From contig JARGOJ010000213.1 in NCBI GenBank assembly GCA_029210225.1, positions 1-11,082 on the forward strand: 11,082 bases of DNA, in the 5' to 3' direction. This DNA comes from Planctomycetota bacterium. GTDB lineage: Bacteria > Planctomycetota > J058 > JARGOJ01. Below the pieces are notes generated by a model. The model was not told where the DNA came from. It saw nothing but the letters and a program-made list of their open reading frames with translations, and did not search any database. The translations under genes were made by a program, and so were the position numbers. Shown piece by piece: positions 1-6,265 of this stretch; position 1 is the stretch's first letter, and every line of letters starts with the position of its first letter.

Positions 1-1
1 C

Positions 2-169
2 TACAAGTCAACCGAGGCGATCCTTTGTGATCAATACGACCTCAGCGTTGAGGGCCAAGTTGTCGATCGCTACTGGATTGAACAGGGCGAGAAACGTCGA
101 ATCGTTCAGCGGAAGACTGGTGATGGCCGGACTTGGTTGCTAAAAAGTCACTCCTGGGTCAAGAACTAA
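2..169 (+). CDS. C-terminal fragment of an unrecognised protein (5' end outside window)
   Basis: An open frame enters from the left edge and runs for 55 codons to a TAA at 167-169. The visible tail is hydrophilic and rich in charged and aromatic residues, with YWIEQGEKRR near its middle and ending HSWVKN. It has no membrane segment and no motif I recognise, so no function is assigned. It is taken as real because it is on the same strand as the ASCH gene, stops 11 bases before that gene's ATG, and its last bases lead into the purine-rich ribosome binding site of that gene, which is the spacing expected inside an operon. The length and fold of the missing part are unknown. Confidence 0.55.
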   Translation, partial: YKSTEAILCDQYDLSVEGQVVDRYWIEQGEKRRIVQRKTGDGRTWLLKSHSWVKN

Positions 170-180
170 GGGCATCCCTC

Positions 181-597
181 ATGAAAATGGTCGTCCTCTC
201 TATTTGGCAACCCTGGGCGAGTCTCATCGCCGCAGGTATCAAGTCAATCGAAACTCGCACAGAGCCTCCTCCCAAAGAGTTGATTGGCCAACGAATCGCG
301 ATTCATGCGTCGAATAAGGTCAGCAAAGAACACGTCTATCGGTGGATTCACAAACAGTATCCTGAGGCCATGGACCAAGTGCTCGACGGCAAAGATTACA
401 GCGCCCTGCCAAGGTCTTGCGTTGTCGCAACTGCGATTCTCAGCGAAGCGCGAAAGACGGACTGGCGTGATTGGCCTCAGACAATGAGCCCCGTGGAAGA
501 CTTTTGGGGTTGGATTCTAAAAGATATCCAGATACTAGACACTCCGATCGCTCTCGATCGCGAAGCAGGTCTCTCTGAAGCCGAACTCGATCTCTAA
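181..597 (+). CDS. ASCH-domain protein
   Basis: This is a 138-residue protein that is almost entirely one ASCH domain, a PUA-related beta-barrel fold thought to bind RNA or nucleotides; some single-domain members hydrolyse modified cytidines. Family marks are the N-terminal LSIWQPWASLI (residues 6-16), the signature G-x-K-x-x-E-x-R as GIKSIETR (19-26), IAIHAS (39-44) with its typical histidine, and the tail segment FWGWIL (108-113). The ATG at 181 is chosen because AAGGG lies about nine bases upstream and the domain begins at once; a second ATG at 187 is possible. A longer TTG start at 133 would overlap the previous gene and add unrelated residues. It lies 22 bases ahead of the epimerase-like gene and probably shares its transcript. 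The domain call is firm, but the substrate or RNA target cannot be read from the sequence. Confidence 0.85.
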   Translation: MKMVVLSIWQPWASLIAAGIKSIETRTEPPPKELIGQRIAIHASNKVSKEHVYRWIHKQYPEAMDQVLDGKDYSALPRSCVVATAILSEARKTDWRDWPQTMSPVEDFWGWILKDIQILDTPIALDREAGLSEAELDL

Positions 598-619
598 ACA
601 CAGAAAAGAAAAGAGAGTC

Positions 620-1105
620 ATGGAATTTGAACGGGGCAAGATTCAAGACGTCCAGGTCACGGCGCTACGTAAATTCGTCGATGAGAGAGGCTGGCTCACT
701 GAGATATTTCGACATGATGAACTCTCCGAAGAGTTCTATCCTGCAATGAGTTATGTCTCCCTATCACGCCCCGGAGTCACACGAGGACCCCATGAACACG
801 AAGGCCAAGCCGACCTCTTTGTCTTCATAGGTCCATCCAACTTTAAGCTCGTGCTCTGGGATAACCGCAGAGAGTCTCCGACGTACCTTAAGAAGATGTC
901 TATGGTCATTGGGGAAGATGCCCCGACCTCAGTTGTTGTTCCAAAGGGCGTCGTTCATGGATATCGCAACGTTGGCGGCAAAGATGGCATTGTCATCAAC
1001 TGCCCTAATCGTCTCTTTATGGGTCAGGACAAGAAGGACCCCATCGACGAGATCCGCCACGAGATCGACCCTGACAGCCCTTTCCAAATGGATGGGAAAC
1101 CATGA
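620..1105 (+). CDS. RmlC-like cupin (dTDP-4-dehydrorhamnose 3,5-epimerase family)
   Basis: The 161-residue product looks like a short member of the RmlC family, which epimerises C3 and C5 of dTDP-4-keto-6-deoxyglucose on the way to rhamnose. Supporting segments in order are DERGWLTEIFR (21-31), TRGPHEH (54-60) at the place of the family RGxHxQ motif with H58, a lysine in NFKLVLWD (K77), VVVPKGVVHGYRN (105-117) with the second cupin histidine H113, and EIDPDSPF (148-155) near the end. The family usually has about 180 residues. The segment that normally carries the catalytic Tyr-Tyr reads NRLF (130-133), so the general acid may be absent and true epimerase activity is uncertain. A purine-rich AAGAGAG precedes the ATG. 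The stop overlaps the next ATG by ATGA. No other rhamnose gene (RmlA, B or D) is in the window, so it may act on another nucleotide sugar or only bind one. Confidence 0.8.
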   Translation: MEFERGKIQDVQVTALRKFVDERGWLTEIFRHDELSEEFYPAMSYVSLSRPGVTRGPHEHEGQADLFVFIGPSNFKLVLWDNRRESPTYLKKMSMVIGEDAPTSVVVPKGVVHGYRNVGGKDGIVINCPNRLFMGQDKKDPIDEIRHEIDPDSPFQMDGKP

Positions 1106-1941
1106 TTGACCTCCACTGCCACACCACTCTTAGCGACGGTGTTCTTTCACCAGAAGAGCTCGTTCGAGCGGGGGCAGAGGCTGGAATAAAGGTGCTCGCG
1201 ATCACCGATCATGATGACTGCCGCGCCTACATGCAAAGCAAAGATCTCGCCGATGAGCTGGACATCAATTTGATTCCCGGCGCGGAGATCTCGTCCTTCG
1301 TCCACGAAATCGGCGTTCATATTCTCGCCTATAATTTCGACGTCACTCACGAAGGACTCGCCAAGCTGCTCGCCGACCAGCGCGCCGCGAAGAGGGCCCA
1401 GGTCAAAGATATTATCGCTCGCTTAGAGCAATATGGCGTCGTCCTCGACTACGAAGCTGATGTGAAAGGATCTCGGGCCGACGACAGTTACATTGGCCGC
1501 CCCCACATTGCGCGAGCCATGGTTCCTCGCTACGTGAAGCAAAGCTCGACGGTTTACCGACGTTACATCGGCCGCTCCGGAGTCGCGTACGCCTCGGCCA
1601 ATCTCGCGCCAGCCCAGGACATTATCGACATGGTTCATGACGCCGGGGGTGTGACCGCGTTAGCTCATCCTCGCTATGACGATGTCTCATGCACCCTACC
1701 ACTCCTTATTGAATGGGGCCTCGACGGCATCGAGTGCCATCGGCCTCGGTGCTCGCGGAATTTGTATGAAGTCTTGGTGAGCGCGGCTCATCACAACGAG
1801 CTGTTCACAACCGGTGGCTCTGATTGGCATGGTGATCGCCCGGCGGATCGCGTGAGTCCATTCGGAAGCTTCTCCGTCGAGGCCGCTAAAGTCCAACGAT
1901 TCCTCTTCACCATTGAGCCAAGCCTCGGAGCGATGGCATGA
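1102..1941 (+). CDS. PHP-domain phosphoesterase (RNase AM / YciV-like)
   Basis: This 279-residue protein belongs to the stand-alone PHP metal-dependent phosphoesterases. Metal-ligand motifs are visible in the canonical order: DLHCHTTLSDG (3-13; H5, H7, D12), ITDHDD (34-39; H37), PGAEIS (59-64; E62), GVHILAY (71-77; H73), GRPHIAR (132-138; H135), ALAHPR (186-191; H189), GIECH (209-213) and GGSDWHG (238-244; D241, H243). This arrangement and length match the group that includes E. coli YciV (RNase AM) and 3',5'-nucleoside bisphosphate phosphatases, so a role in trimming RNA 5' ends or hydrolysing pAp-like nucleotides is likely; the exact substrate is inference. It is cytoplasmic, with no signal or membrane segment. 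Its start overlaps the previous stop and its stop overlaps the mazG start, both by ATGA, indicating translational coupling. Confidence 0.88.
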   Translation: MIDLHCHTTLSDGVLSPEELVRAGAEAGIKVLAITDHDDCRAYMQSKDLADELDINLIPGAEISSFVHEIGVHILAYNFDVTHEGLAKLLADQRAAKRAQVKDIIARLEQYGVVLDYEADVKGSRADDSYIGRPHIARAMVPRYVKQSSTVYRRYIGRSGVAYASANLAPAQDIIDMVHDAGGVTALAHPRYDDVSCTLPLLIEWGLDGIECHRPRCSRNLYEVLVSAAHHNELFTTGGSDWHGDRPADRVSPFGSFSVEAAKVQRFLFTIEPSLGAMA

Positions 1942-2723
1942 CTGATTCTCGTCTCCCGGGCATACTCCAACTGCTCGAAGTTATGGATAAATTGAGAAGC
2001 GAGGGCGGTTGTCCCTGGGACCGTGCCCAAAGCCACCAAAGCCTACGCCCATTTCTCCTCGAAGAGACCTTTGAGTTTCTTGAGAGCCTTGACGACGGCG
2101 ATGTTCCGGAGATGAAGGCGGAGCTGGGAGATTTGCTGTTTCAGGTTGTCTTTCATGCACGAATCAAGCAAGAAGAAGCAGCGTTCCACTTCGGCGATGT
2201 CGCCCAGGCTATGACAGACAAGCTGCTTCGTCGTCACCCACATGTTTTCGGTGACCCCAAAGAACAGACCAGCAAAGAAGCTTGGAAGAACTGGGAGCAA
2301 CTTAAAAAGGAAGAGCGCGGACCCGATGCCTCGGTTTTAGATGGAGTGCCTAAAGCCCTCCCCGCTCTTGCGAGATCACAACGACTTCAAGACAAAGCGG
2401 CCCGGATTGGCTTTGATTGGCCCACAGTCGACGGCCCCCTCGACAAGATTATTGAGGAAGTGGAAGAGCTTCGCACGGAGATTAAGAGAGGCAAGAAGAA
2501 GAACATCGCCGAGGAATTTGGCGATCTGCTCTTCTCTGTCGTCGCCGTTTCGCGACACCTTGAGATCAACTCCGAAGACGTGCTCCGCGAAGCGAATTCC
2601 AAATTCGACCGGCGCTTCCGCCACATGGAAAAACACAGCGAGGCCGATCTCAAAGAGCTTGGACCTGATCAACTTGAAGAGCTTTGGGAACAGGCGAAAT
2701 CAAGCGAAAGATGGCGACCCTAA
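1938..2723 (+). CDS. mazG: MazG, nucleoside triphosphate pyrophosphohydrolase
   Basis: MazG converts NTPs and dNTPs to the monophosphate and pyrophosphate, cleaning up aberrant nucleotides and lowering (p)ppGpp under stress. The 261-residue length is close to E. coli MazG (263), and both tandem domains are present. The first has CPWDRAQSHQSLRPFLLEE (25-43), the EETFE metal motif (42-46) and an ELGDLLFQVVFHAR helix with the paired E-x-x-D. The second has IIEEVEEL followed by EEFGDLLFSVVAVSRHL, again EExxE plus ExxD. The linker holding KEERG and VLDGVPKALPALARS is typical of the family. It is cytoplasmic. The ATG overlaps the end of the PHP gene, so it is the last cistron of a coupled unit. Transcription probably ends in the palindromes that follow. 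Confidence 0.97.
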   Translation: MTDSRLPGILQLLEVMDKLRSEGGCPWDRAQSHQSLRPFLLEETFEFLESLDDGDVPEMKAELGDLLFQVVFHARIKQEEAAFHFGDVAQAMTDKLLRRHPHVFGDPKEQTSKEAWKNWEQLKKEERGPDASVLDGVPKALPALARSQRLQDKAARIGFDWPTVDGPLDKIIEEVEELRTEIKRGKKKNIAEEFGDLLFSVVAVSRHLEINSEDVLREANSKFDRRFRHMEKHSEADLKELGPDQLEELWEQAKSSERWRP

Positions 2724-2772
2724 ATCGGTGTGAATGAAATCCAGAGCCCACAGCAAAGTGAAAAAATGTGTA

Positions 2773-2795
2773 GGGCCGGTCCCGTGTGACCGCCC
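2773..2795. repeat. GC-rich hairpin resembling a REP-type palindrome; possible mazG terminator
   Basis: GGG (2773-2775) and CGGTC (2777-2781), separated by a single bulged C, pair with GACCG (2788-2792) and CCC (2793-2795) around the six-base loop CCGTGT. An A-rich run precedes it (six A from 2761) and TTCT follows, so it could terminate mazG transcription, although the U tract is poor. The pattern TAGGG-x-GGTC-CCGTGT-GACCGCCC resembles, from memory, widespread dispersed palindromes of the type GTAGGGGCG...CGCCC found in many bacterial genomes. A REP-like repeat unit is therefore a good alternative. Confidence 0.55.
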
Positions 2796-2866
2796 TTCTA
2801 TGGATTTGGTTCCATTCATAGATGAACATTAAATCCAGGGCACATATTTAGTCCCGGGCAAACACA

Positions 2867-2921
2867 TGGGTCTTCTTTGGATTTGGGATATCGCTTTAAA
2901 CCCAAATCCAAAGAAGACCCA
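2867..2921. terminator. Perfect 21-bp inverted repeat, likely bidirectional terminator or mRNA 3'-end hairpin
   Basis: The left arm (2867-2887, beginning TGGGTCTTCTTTGG) and the right arm (2901-2921, beginning CCCAAATCCAAAG) are exact reverse complements over 21 bases, around a 13-base AT-rich loop (2888-2900). The right arm ends two bases before the stop codon of the minus-strand TIM-barrel gene. It lies between two convergent operons, as a shared terminator would. Neither side has a clear run of T, so classical intrinsic termination is not proven. A perfect stem of this length is longer than most terminators and could instead be a recombination or repeat structure. Confidence 0.6.
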
Positions 2922-2923
2922 CC

Positions 2924-3766
2924 TTAAATGGTCGCGAGGATCTCGTTTAAGAACTTCATAGAGCTTGGAACAAGCTCATGAGCACAGTGACTGTGGCGTG
3001 AAAGCTCAATGGCGACTAAGCCCTGGAACTCAATTTCTTTAAGCGCTTCGAGCATGGCTTTGTGATCGAGGCTGCCTTCACCAAACGGCAAGTGTTCATG
3101 GACTTTCCCATGACTATCTTCAAAATGAACCGCGACGAGTTTTTCGCGATAGTCCCGCATGGTTTGAGGAATAGAGCGACCAGGTTCGGTGACTGGCACA
3201 TGGCCAACGTCCAGAGTGAGACCCAGGCTTGGATGCTCCCGAGCGCAACGATCGAAATCGGCCAGCGTCGAAACGAGATGCCCTGGCTCAGGTTCTAATC
3301 CCAGGGGGATACCTCGGTCCATGGCTTCTCGGACCACTGGCTCAAGCTCAGTTAACAAGATCGACCAAGCGTCGTCTTCAGGGAGGAGATCGAAGTTCAC
3401 TCCGGAGAAGAGTATCAGTGACTCTGCGTCGAGCATAGTCGCGATCTCTAGGCTTCTCTTAAGGTAGTCGACGCGTCGCTTCAGAGCCGCAGGATCGCTA
3501 TCGATGAGTGACGGACGGTGCTTTCGGCGCGGGTCGAGAGTGTAACGGGCACCGGTTTCCACGGAGACCGCGAGACCGCGATCTTTGATCCAGCGATGGA
3601 CCCGCCCTATGTCGGCGTCTGTAGCGCGAATTGGGTCGAGGTGCATGTGGTCGAGGGTCAGCGCGACGCCGTGATAGTGGCTATCGGAGAGAAGAGAGAG
3701 GGCTTCGTCGAGGCGATGGCTTTGCAGACCGTTTGTGTTGTATGCGAAGCGAAGAGAAGAGGTCAC
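2924..3766 (-). CDS. Xylose-isomerase-like TIM-barrel protein (sugar phosphate isomerase/epimerase family)
   Basis: The 280-residue protein has the single-domain fold shared by sugar isomerases, IolE/IolI-type enzymes and endonuclease IV. The barrel begins at RFAYNTNGLQ (6-15), and strands are seen at GVALTLD (33-39), LAVSVETGA (65-73), SLILFSGVN (116-124), IPLGLEPEPGH (153-163), LGLTLDVGHV (181-190), LVAVHFEDS (210-218) and LVAIELSRH (250-258). The usual divalent-metal ligands are present as E158, D186 or H189, H214 and E254, so it is probably an active enzyme. The substrate cannot be told from the sequence. It is cytoplasmic, with no signal peptide. The start is GTG (3766-3764), chosen because the barrel begins immediately and the codon overlaps the stop of the upstream lipoprotein gene by GTGA. 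The two are therefore co-transcribed and probably translationally coupled. Confidence 0.85.
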   Translation of the reverse strand: MTSSLRFAYNTNGLQSHRLDEALSLLSDSHYHGVALTLDHMHLDPIRATDADIGRVHRWIKDRGLAVSVETGARYTLDPRRKHRPSLIDSDPAALKRRVDYLKRSLEIATMLDAESLILFSGVNFDLLPEDDAWSILLTELEPVVREAMDRGIPLGLEPEPGHLVSTLADFDRCAREHPSLGLTLDVGHVPVTEPGRSIPQTMRDYREKLVAVHFEDSHGKVHEHLPFGEGSLDHKAMLEALKEIEFQGLVAIELSRHSHCAHELVPSSMKFLNEILATI

Positions 3767-4146
3767 TCTTTAGCGCTGCCCGGACGTGTGTCGGCGAACT
3801 TGCGATTTAGCACGCGAGAGCGGTCAGCCTCATAGGATTCAAAGGCATCGTAAGTGGGCTCGTCTTCAAGCTCGGTGAGCTTCTTTCTGACAGATTCCCG
3901 ATAGAGCTCTTCTCGGTAGAGCTTCTCGGAAATTTGGAGCTCTTTTTCGCGATTCATCTCTTCAGCTTGAAGTTCTCGATAAGTTTTTTTGACGAGATTA
4001 TTTGCCTTGTCGGCAATTTTCTCTTTTTTCAAGTCGTCTTCCATCACGACTTTTCTGTTCTGTGTGTTGAGACAACCAGTGCAGAGGATGGCAAACAGGA
4101 GCAGACCAACCTGGATTGTGCAGTTTTGACGTAGTTTTAAAGCCAT
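3763..4146 (-). CDS. Small putative lipoprotein with charged helical body
   Basis: This 127-residue protein starts with two basic residues (K4, R6), then a hydrophobic core, VGLLLFAILCTGC (13-25). C25 is the likely lipidation site. The residue three before it is cysteine rather than Leu or Val, so the lipobox is imperfect and a plain membrane anchor is possible. After the anchor the protein is very rich in Glu, Lys and Arg (for example DDLKKEKIADKANN and ELQAEEMNREKELQ) and should form a long helix or coiled coil, ending in a proline- and glycine-containing tail. I recognise no family. The ATG at 4146 is preceded by GAGAGGAAAG at good spacing; upstream in-frame ATGs would add a non-signal extension. 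Its TGA overlaps the GTG of the TIM-barrel gene, suggesting a functional pairing that the sequence does not explain. Confidence 0.72.
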   Translation of the reverse strand: MALKLRQNCTIQVGLLLFAILCTGCLNTQNRKVVMEDDLKKEKIADKANNLVKKTYRELQAEEMNREKELQISEKLYREELYRESVRKKLTELEDEPTYDAFESYEADRSRVLNRKFADTRPGSAKE

Positions 4147-4382
4147 GACGCTTTCCTCTCGCGGGGGCATGTCGCGCGGGCGTAGCCTACAGAGCATGCC
4201 GTCATCGATCAAGTCTAATTTCAACCACTTTGACGCAATTCGGGAATTCGAGACAAAAGGCGACAAGTACAACTATCCATATACCACAGAGATAGTAGAA
4301 TGCATGTTCGCGCTGGTGGCCGATGGCCAGTGGTTTTACATTATCTGTTCAGAGACACGTCATACACAGGAGCCCACTCAGT

Positions 4383-6257
4383 ATGGTGAGTTTAACCTCG
4401 GTTATCGAAGAACGCGGAGTGGACTGGGATGTCCGCCAAGACTACGAAATCATTGGTAAGAGCGAAGATTTCCCCGGAAATGTCGTTATTGCTCGCGATG
4501 TCCGCACTTCAGGCCTACCGGTCGTCCTCCGGTCTATCATCCTCACCCAGCAACATGCTCAGGAACTGATGAGCTGTTTCACCATGCTTCGCGTGGCAAG
4601 CCTTAGATCTCCATACATCGGAGATATCTACCGCTTGGTTCTCCACCGTCGCGCTGAGGGTCCTCAATTGATCGTCGCGTCGGAGCCTCCTCAGAATCAC
4701 ACCCTCGCTCACTTGCTAAAGGCTTGGACCGAGACTCCTGCGGACGCGCCCCCCACTATGGACGACGCGCAAATCCTCCACACCGCGGTGAATCTTCTGG
4801 AAGCTCTCGAAGCCCTTGAAGAAGCGGGATTCCCATATCGAAACGTGCACCCTGAAGCGATCGGAGTGGGGAACAAGCCACCTTGGACCTTCCCTATTCC
4901 CTTGTTCATGGACTTCCCCGTCCCCGGCGCCGGAGGTATGAAGCAGAAGCCCGAATTTCTCCCAGCCTTCGCTCGGGATACAGACAGCACCACCTTCTCA
5001 CAAGAGCAACACTGCGCGATTGACCTCTATGCACTCGGCGCAACCCTCTTTAATTTGAGAACTTGGTCTCTCTGGAAAGACGCTGGAACCTGTGAAGGCC
5101 TCTCCGACGCCGCGCTCTTAGAACTCAACAAATTCCGAGTGGGCGAACCCCTCCGCGAGATCCTCGTCGGCCTTATGGGCATGGGGAAACAAGAACCAGA
5201 ATTTACCAGCTTCGAGGAAGCTCGGGCTGCCGCTGAAACGGCGTTCTGGAAAGTGGCCGCCGAAAAAGGAGGCGCCGGGCTCCCAGTCAGTCCTCTCCAA
5301 CAACAGGTTGAAGTCACTAGCCCCCAAGCATCAGCATCTGATAGCTTAGTTCTTCTCGAAGACCTAGAGCTATGGGATCGCGCTCCTCAAGCCACTCAAG
5401 ACATGGTCATTGAAGCGGCTGGAGAAGAATTCGGCGACGCCTATAAGTGGCTCCGCACCGAGACTTACTCCGCCGGTGGCCAAACTCACCGCATCGCAAC
5501 CTTCGAGCATTGCCACACCGGCATGGAGATGAACCTCATCCCCGGAGGCCTCTACGAACGCGGCACCTCTTCTTTCGAGAATGAGATGAAGTTCCTTGAG
5601 AAATACAACTTCGAGCAAGCCTCAAGTTACCTCTCTCAAGAAACTCCATCCTCTAAAGTCATCATTCAACCTATGCTTGTCGGCCGCTTCCCCGTCCTTT
5701 GCCCTGAATGGGACAAGATGGCCAAGGGTGGCAAAGTCAAAGTCGACAACAAGATTCCCGTTGTTGAGGTCGCCCACGACGACGTGACAACCCGCATCGC
5801 CGATGTCCCAGGTGGCCTTCGCATCCCCAGCGAATCCGAATGGGAATACGCTTGCCGTGCTGGCACCGACACCCGCTTTTTCTGGGGTGACCAAATGGAC
5901 GACGGCTTCTGCTGGAACATCAAAAACAGCAGCGGTGAGCCCATGGACGTCATGGCTCACGCTCAGAAAGCCAACTCCTTTGGACTCGTCGACATGCTCG
6001 GCAACGTCTTAGAGTGGTGTCAAGATCACTTCGCGGAGCGCTACCTCGACGTGCCCAACGACCACCGCCCCTATATCAAAGCAGACGCAGACGAAGATCA
6101 CCCACGTTCGATTCGTGGCGGTTGTGGCTGGTATGGCATCCCATACTGCCGCTCCTCTGCTCGCGCAGCCGTACGCTCTCCTAAGCGGAAAAAGAGAGGC
6201 GATCCGCCACCAACCTTCGCTATTCTTGGCTGGCGCGCTGTTCGCTCATTCATTTGA
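4383..6257 (+). CDS. Pseudokinase fused to SUMF1/formylglycine-generating-enzyme-like domain
   Basis: This is a 624-residue soluble protein with two modules. Residues 20-300 follow a serine/threonine kinase plan but lack catalytic residues: the beta-3 lysine position reads PVVLRSI (R50), the HRDLKPEN loop reads YRNVHPEA (152-159, catalytic Asp replaced by N154), and the DFG site reads MDFPVPG (D177 kept, Gly replaced by Pro). The helix-F motif DLYALGATLFNL (from D214) is intact. Residues 380-624 form a SUMF1 domain: NLIPGGLYERGT (from about 383), RIPSESEWEYACRAGT (from 480), GLVDMLGNVLEWCQD, RGGCGWYGIPYCR (578-590) and GWRAVRS near the end. Aligned to true formylglycine-generating enzymes, only the second active-site cysteine (C589) is kept and the first is Y584. 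ATG 4383 is chosen because AGGAG lies ten bases upstream; an ATG at 4323 has no such site. The stop meets the Gmk-CoaC gene. It may be a ligand-binding or scaffold protein; the function is unknown. Confidence 0.85.
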   Translation: MVSLTSVIEERGVDWDVRQDYEIIGKSEDFPGNVVIARDVRTSGLPVVLRSIILTQQHAQELMSCFTMLRVASLRSPYIGDIYRLVLHRRAEGPQLIVASEPPQNHTLAHLLKAWTETPADAPPTMDDAQILHTAVNLLEALEALEEAGFPYRNVHPEAIGVGNKPPWTFPIPLFMDFPVPGAGGMKQKPEFLPAFARDTDSTTFSQEQHCAIDLYALGATLFNLRTWSLWKDAGTCEGLSDAALLELNKFRVGEPLREILVGLMGMGKQEPEFTSFEEARAAAETAFWKVAAEKGGAGLPVSPLQQQVEVTSPQASASDSLVLLEDLELWDRAPQATQDMVIEAAGEEFGDAYKWLRTETYSAGGQTHRIATFEHCHTGMEMNLIPGGLYERGTSSFENEMKFLEKYNFEQASSYLSQETPSSKVIIQPMLVGRFPVLCPEWDKMAKGGKVKVDNKIPVVEVAHDDVTTRIADVPGGLRIPSESEWEYACRAGTDTRFFWGDQMDDGFCWNIKNSSGEPMDVMAHAQKANSFGLVDMLGNVLEWCQDHFAERYLDVPNDHRPYIKADADEDHPRSIRGGCGWYGIPYCRSSARAAVRSPKRKKRGDPPPTFAILGWRAVRSFI

Positions 6258-6265
6258 GCGCAGCT

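Larger units (their letters stand above)
2724..2923. other. Gene-free palindromic stretch between convergent genes
   Basis: These 200 bases separate the mazG stop from the stop of the opposite-strand TIM-barrel gene and contain no credible gene. They hold a short GC-rich hairpin (2773-2795), a looser dyad with arms TGGATTT (2801-2807) and AAATCCA (2831-2837), and a perfect long inverted repeat (2867-2921). The same heptamer AAATCCA or its complement occurs five times, at 2737, 2801, 2831, 2878 and 2904. The stretch probably provides transcription termination or 3'-end protection for both convergent operons. Its repeat character could also reflect remnants of small palindromic elements. Confidence 0.7.

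Noticed and set aside
133..180. Upstream TTG start for the ASCH gene
   Set aside because: It would overlap the preceding gene's end and add 16 residues outside the domain; the ATG at 181 has a proper ribosome binding site.
4166..4200. GGCATG / CATGCC inverted repeat upstream of the lipoprotein gene
   Set aside because: Six-base arms with a 23-base gap in a GC-rich leader are likely by chance, and no other evidence supports a site.
4230..4301. Promoter for the pseudokinase gene (TTGACG at 4230, TAGAAT at 4296)
   Set aside because: The two boxes are about 60 bases apart and neither has a partner at 16-18 base spacing, so no promoter is called in the 4147-4382 gap.
4323..4382. Upstream ATG start for the pseudokinase-SUMF1 gene
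   Set aside because: No ribosome binding site is seen there, while AGGAG precedes the ATG at 4383 and the added 20 residues have no domain character.
4383..6257. Annotation as a true formylglycine-generating enzyme for sulfatases
   Set aside because: The first active-site cysteine is replaced by Y584 and no sulfatase gene is present in the window, so only the domain family is claimed.
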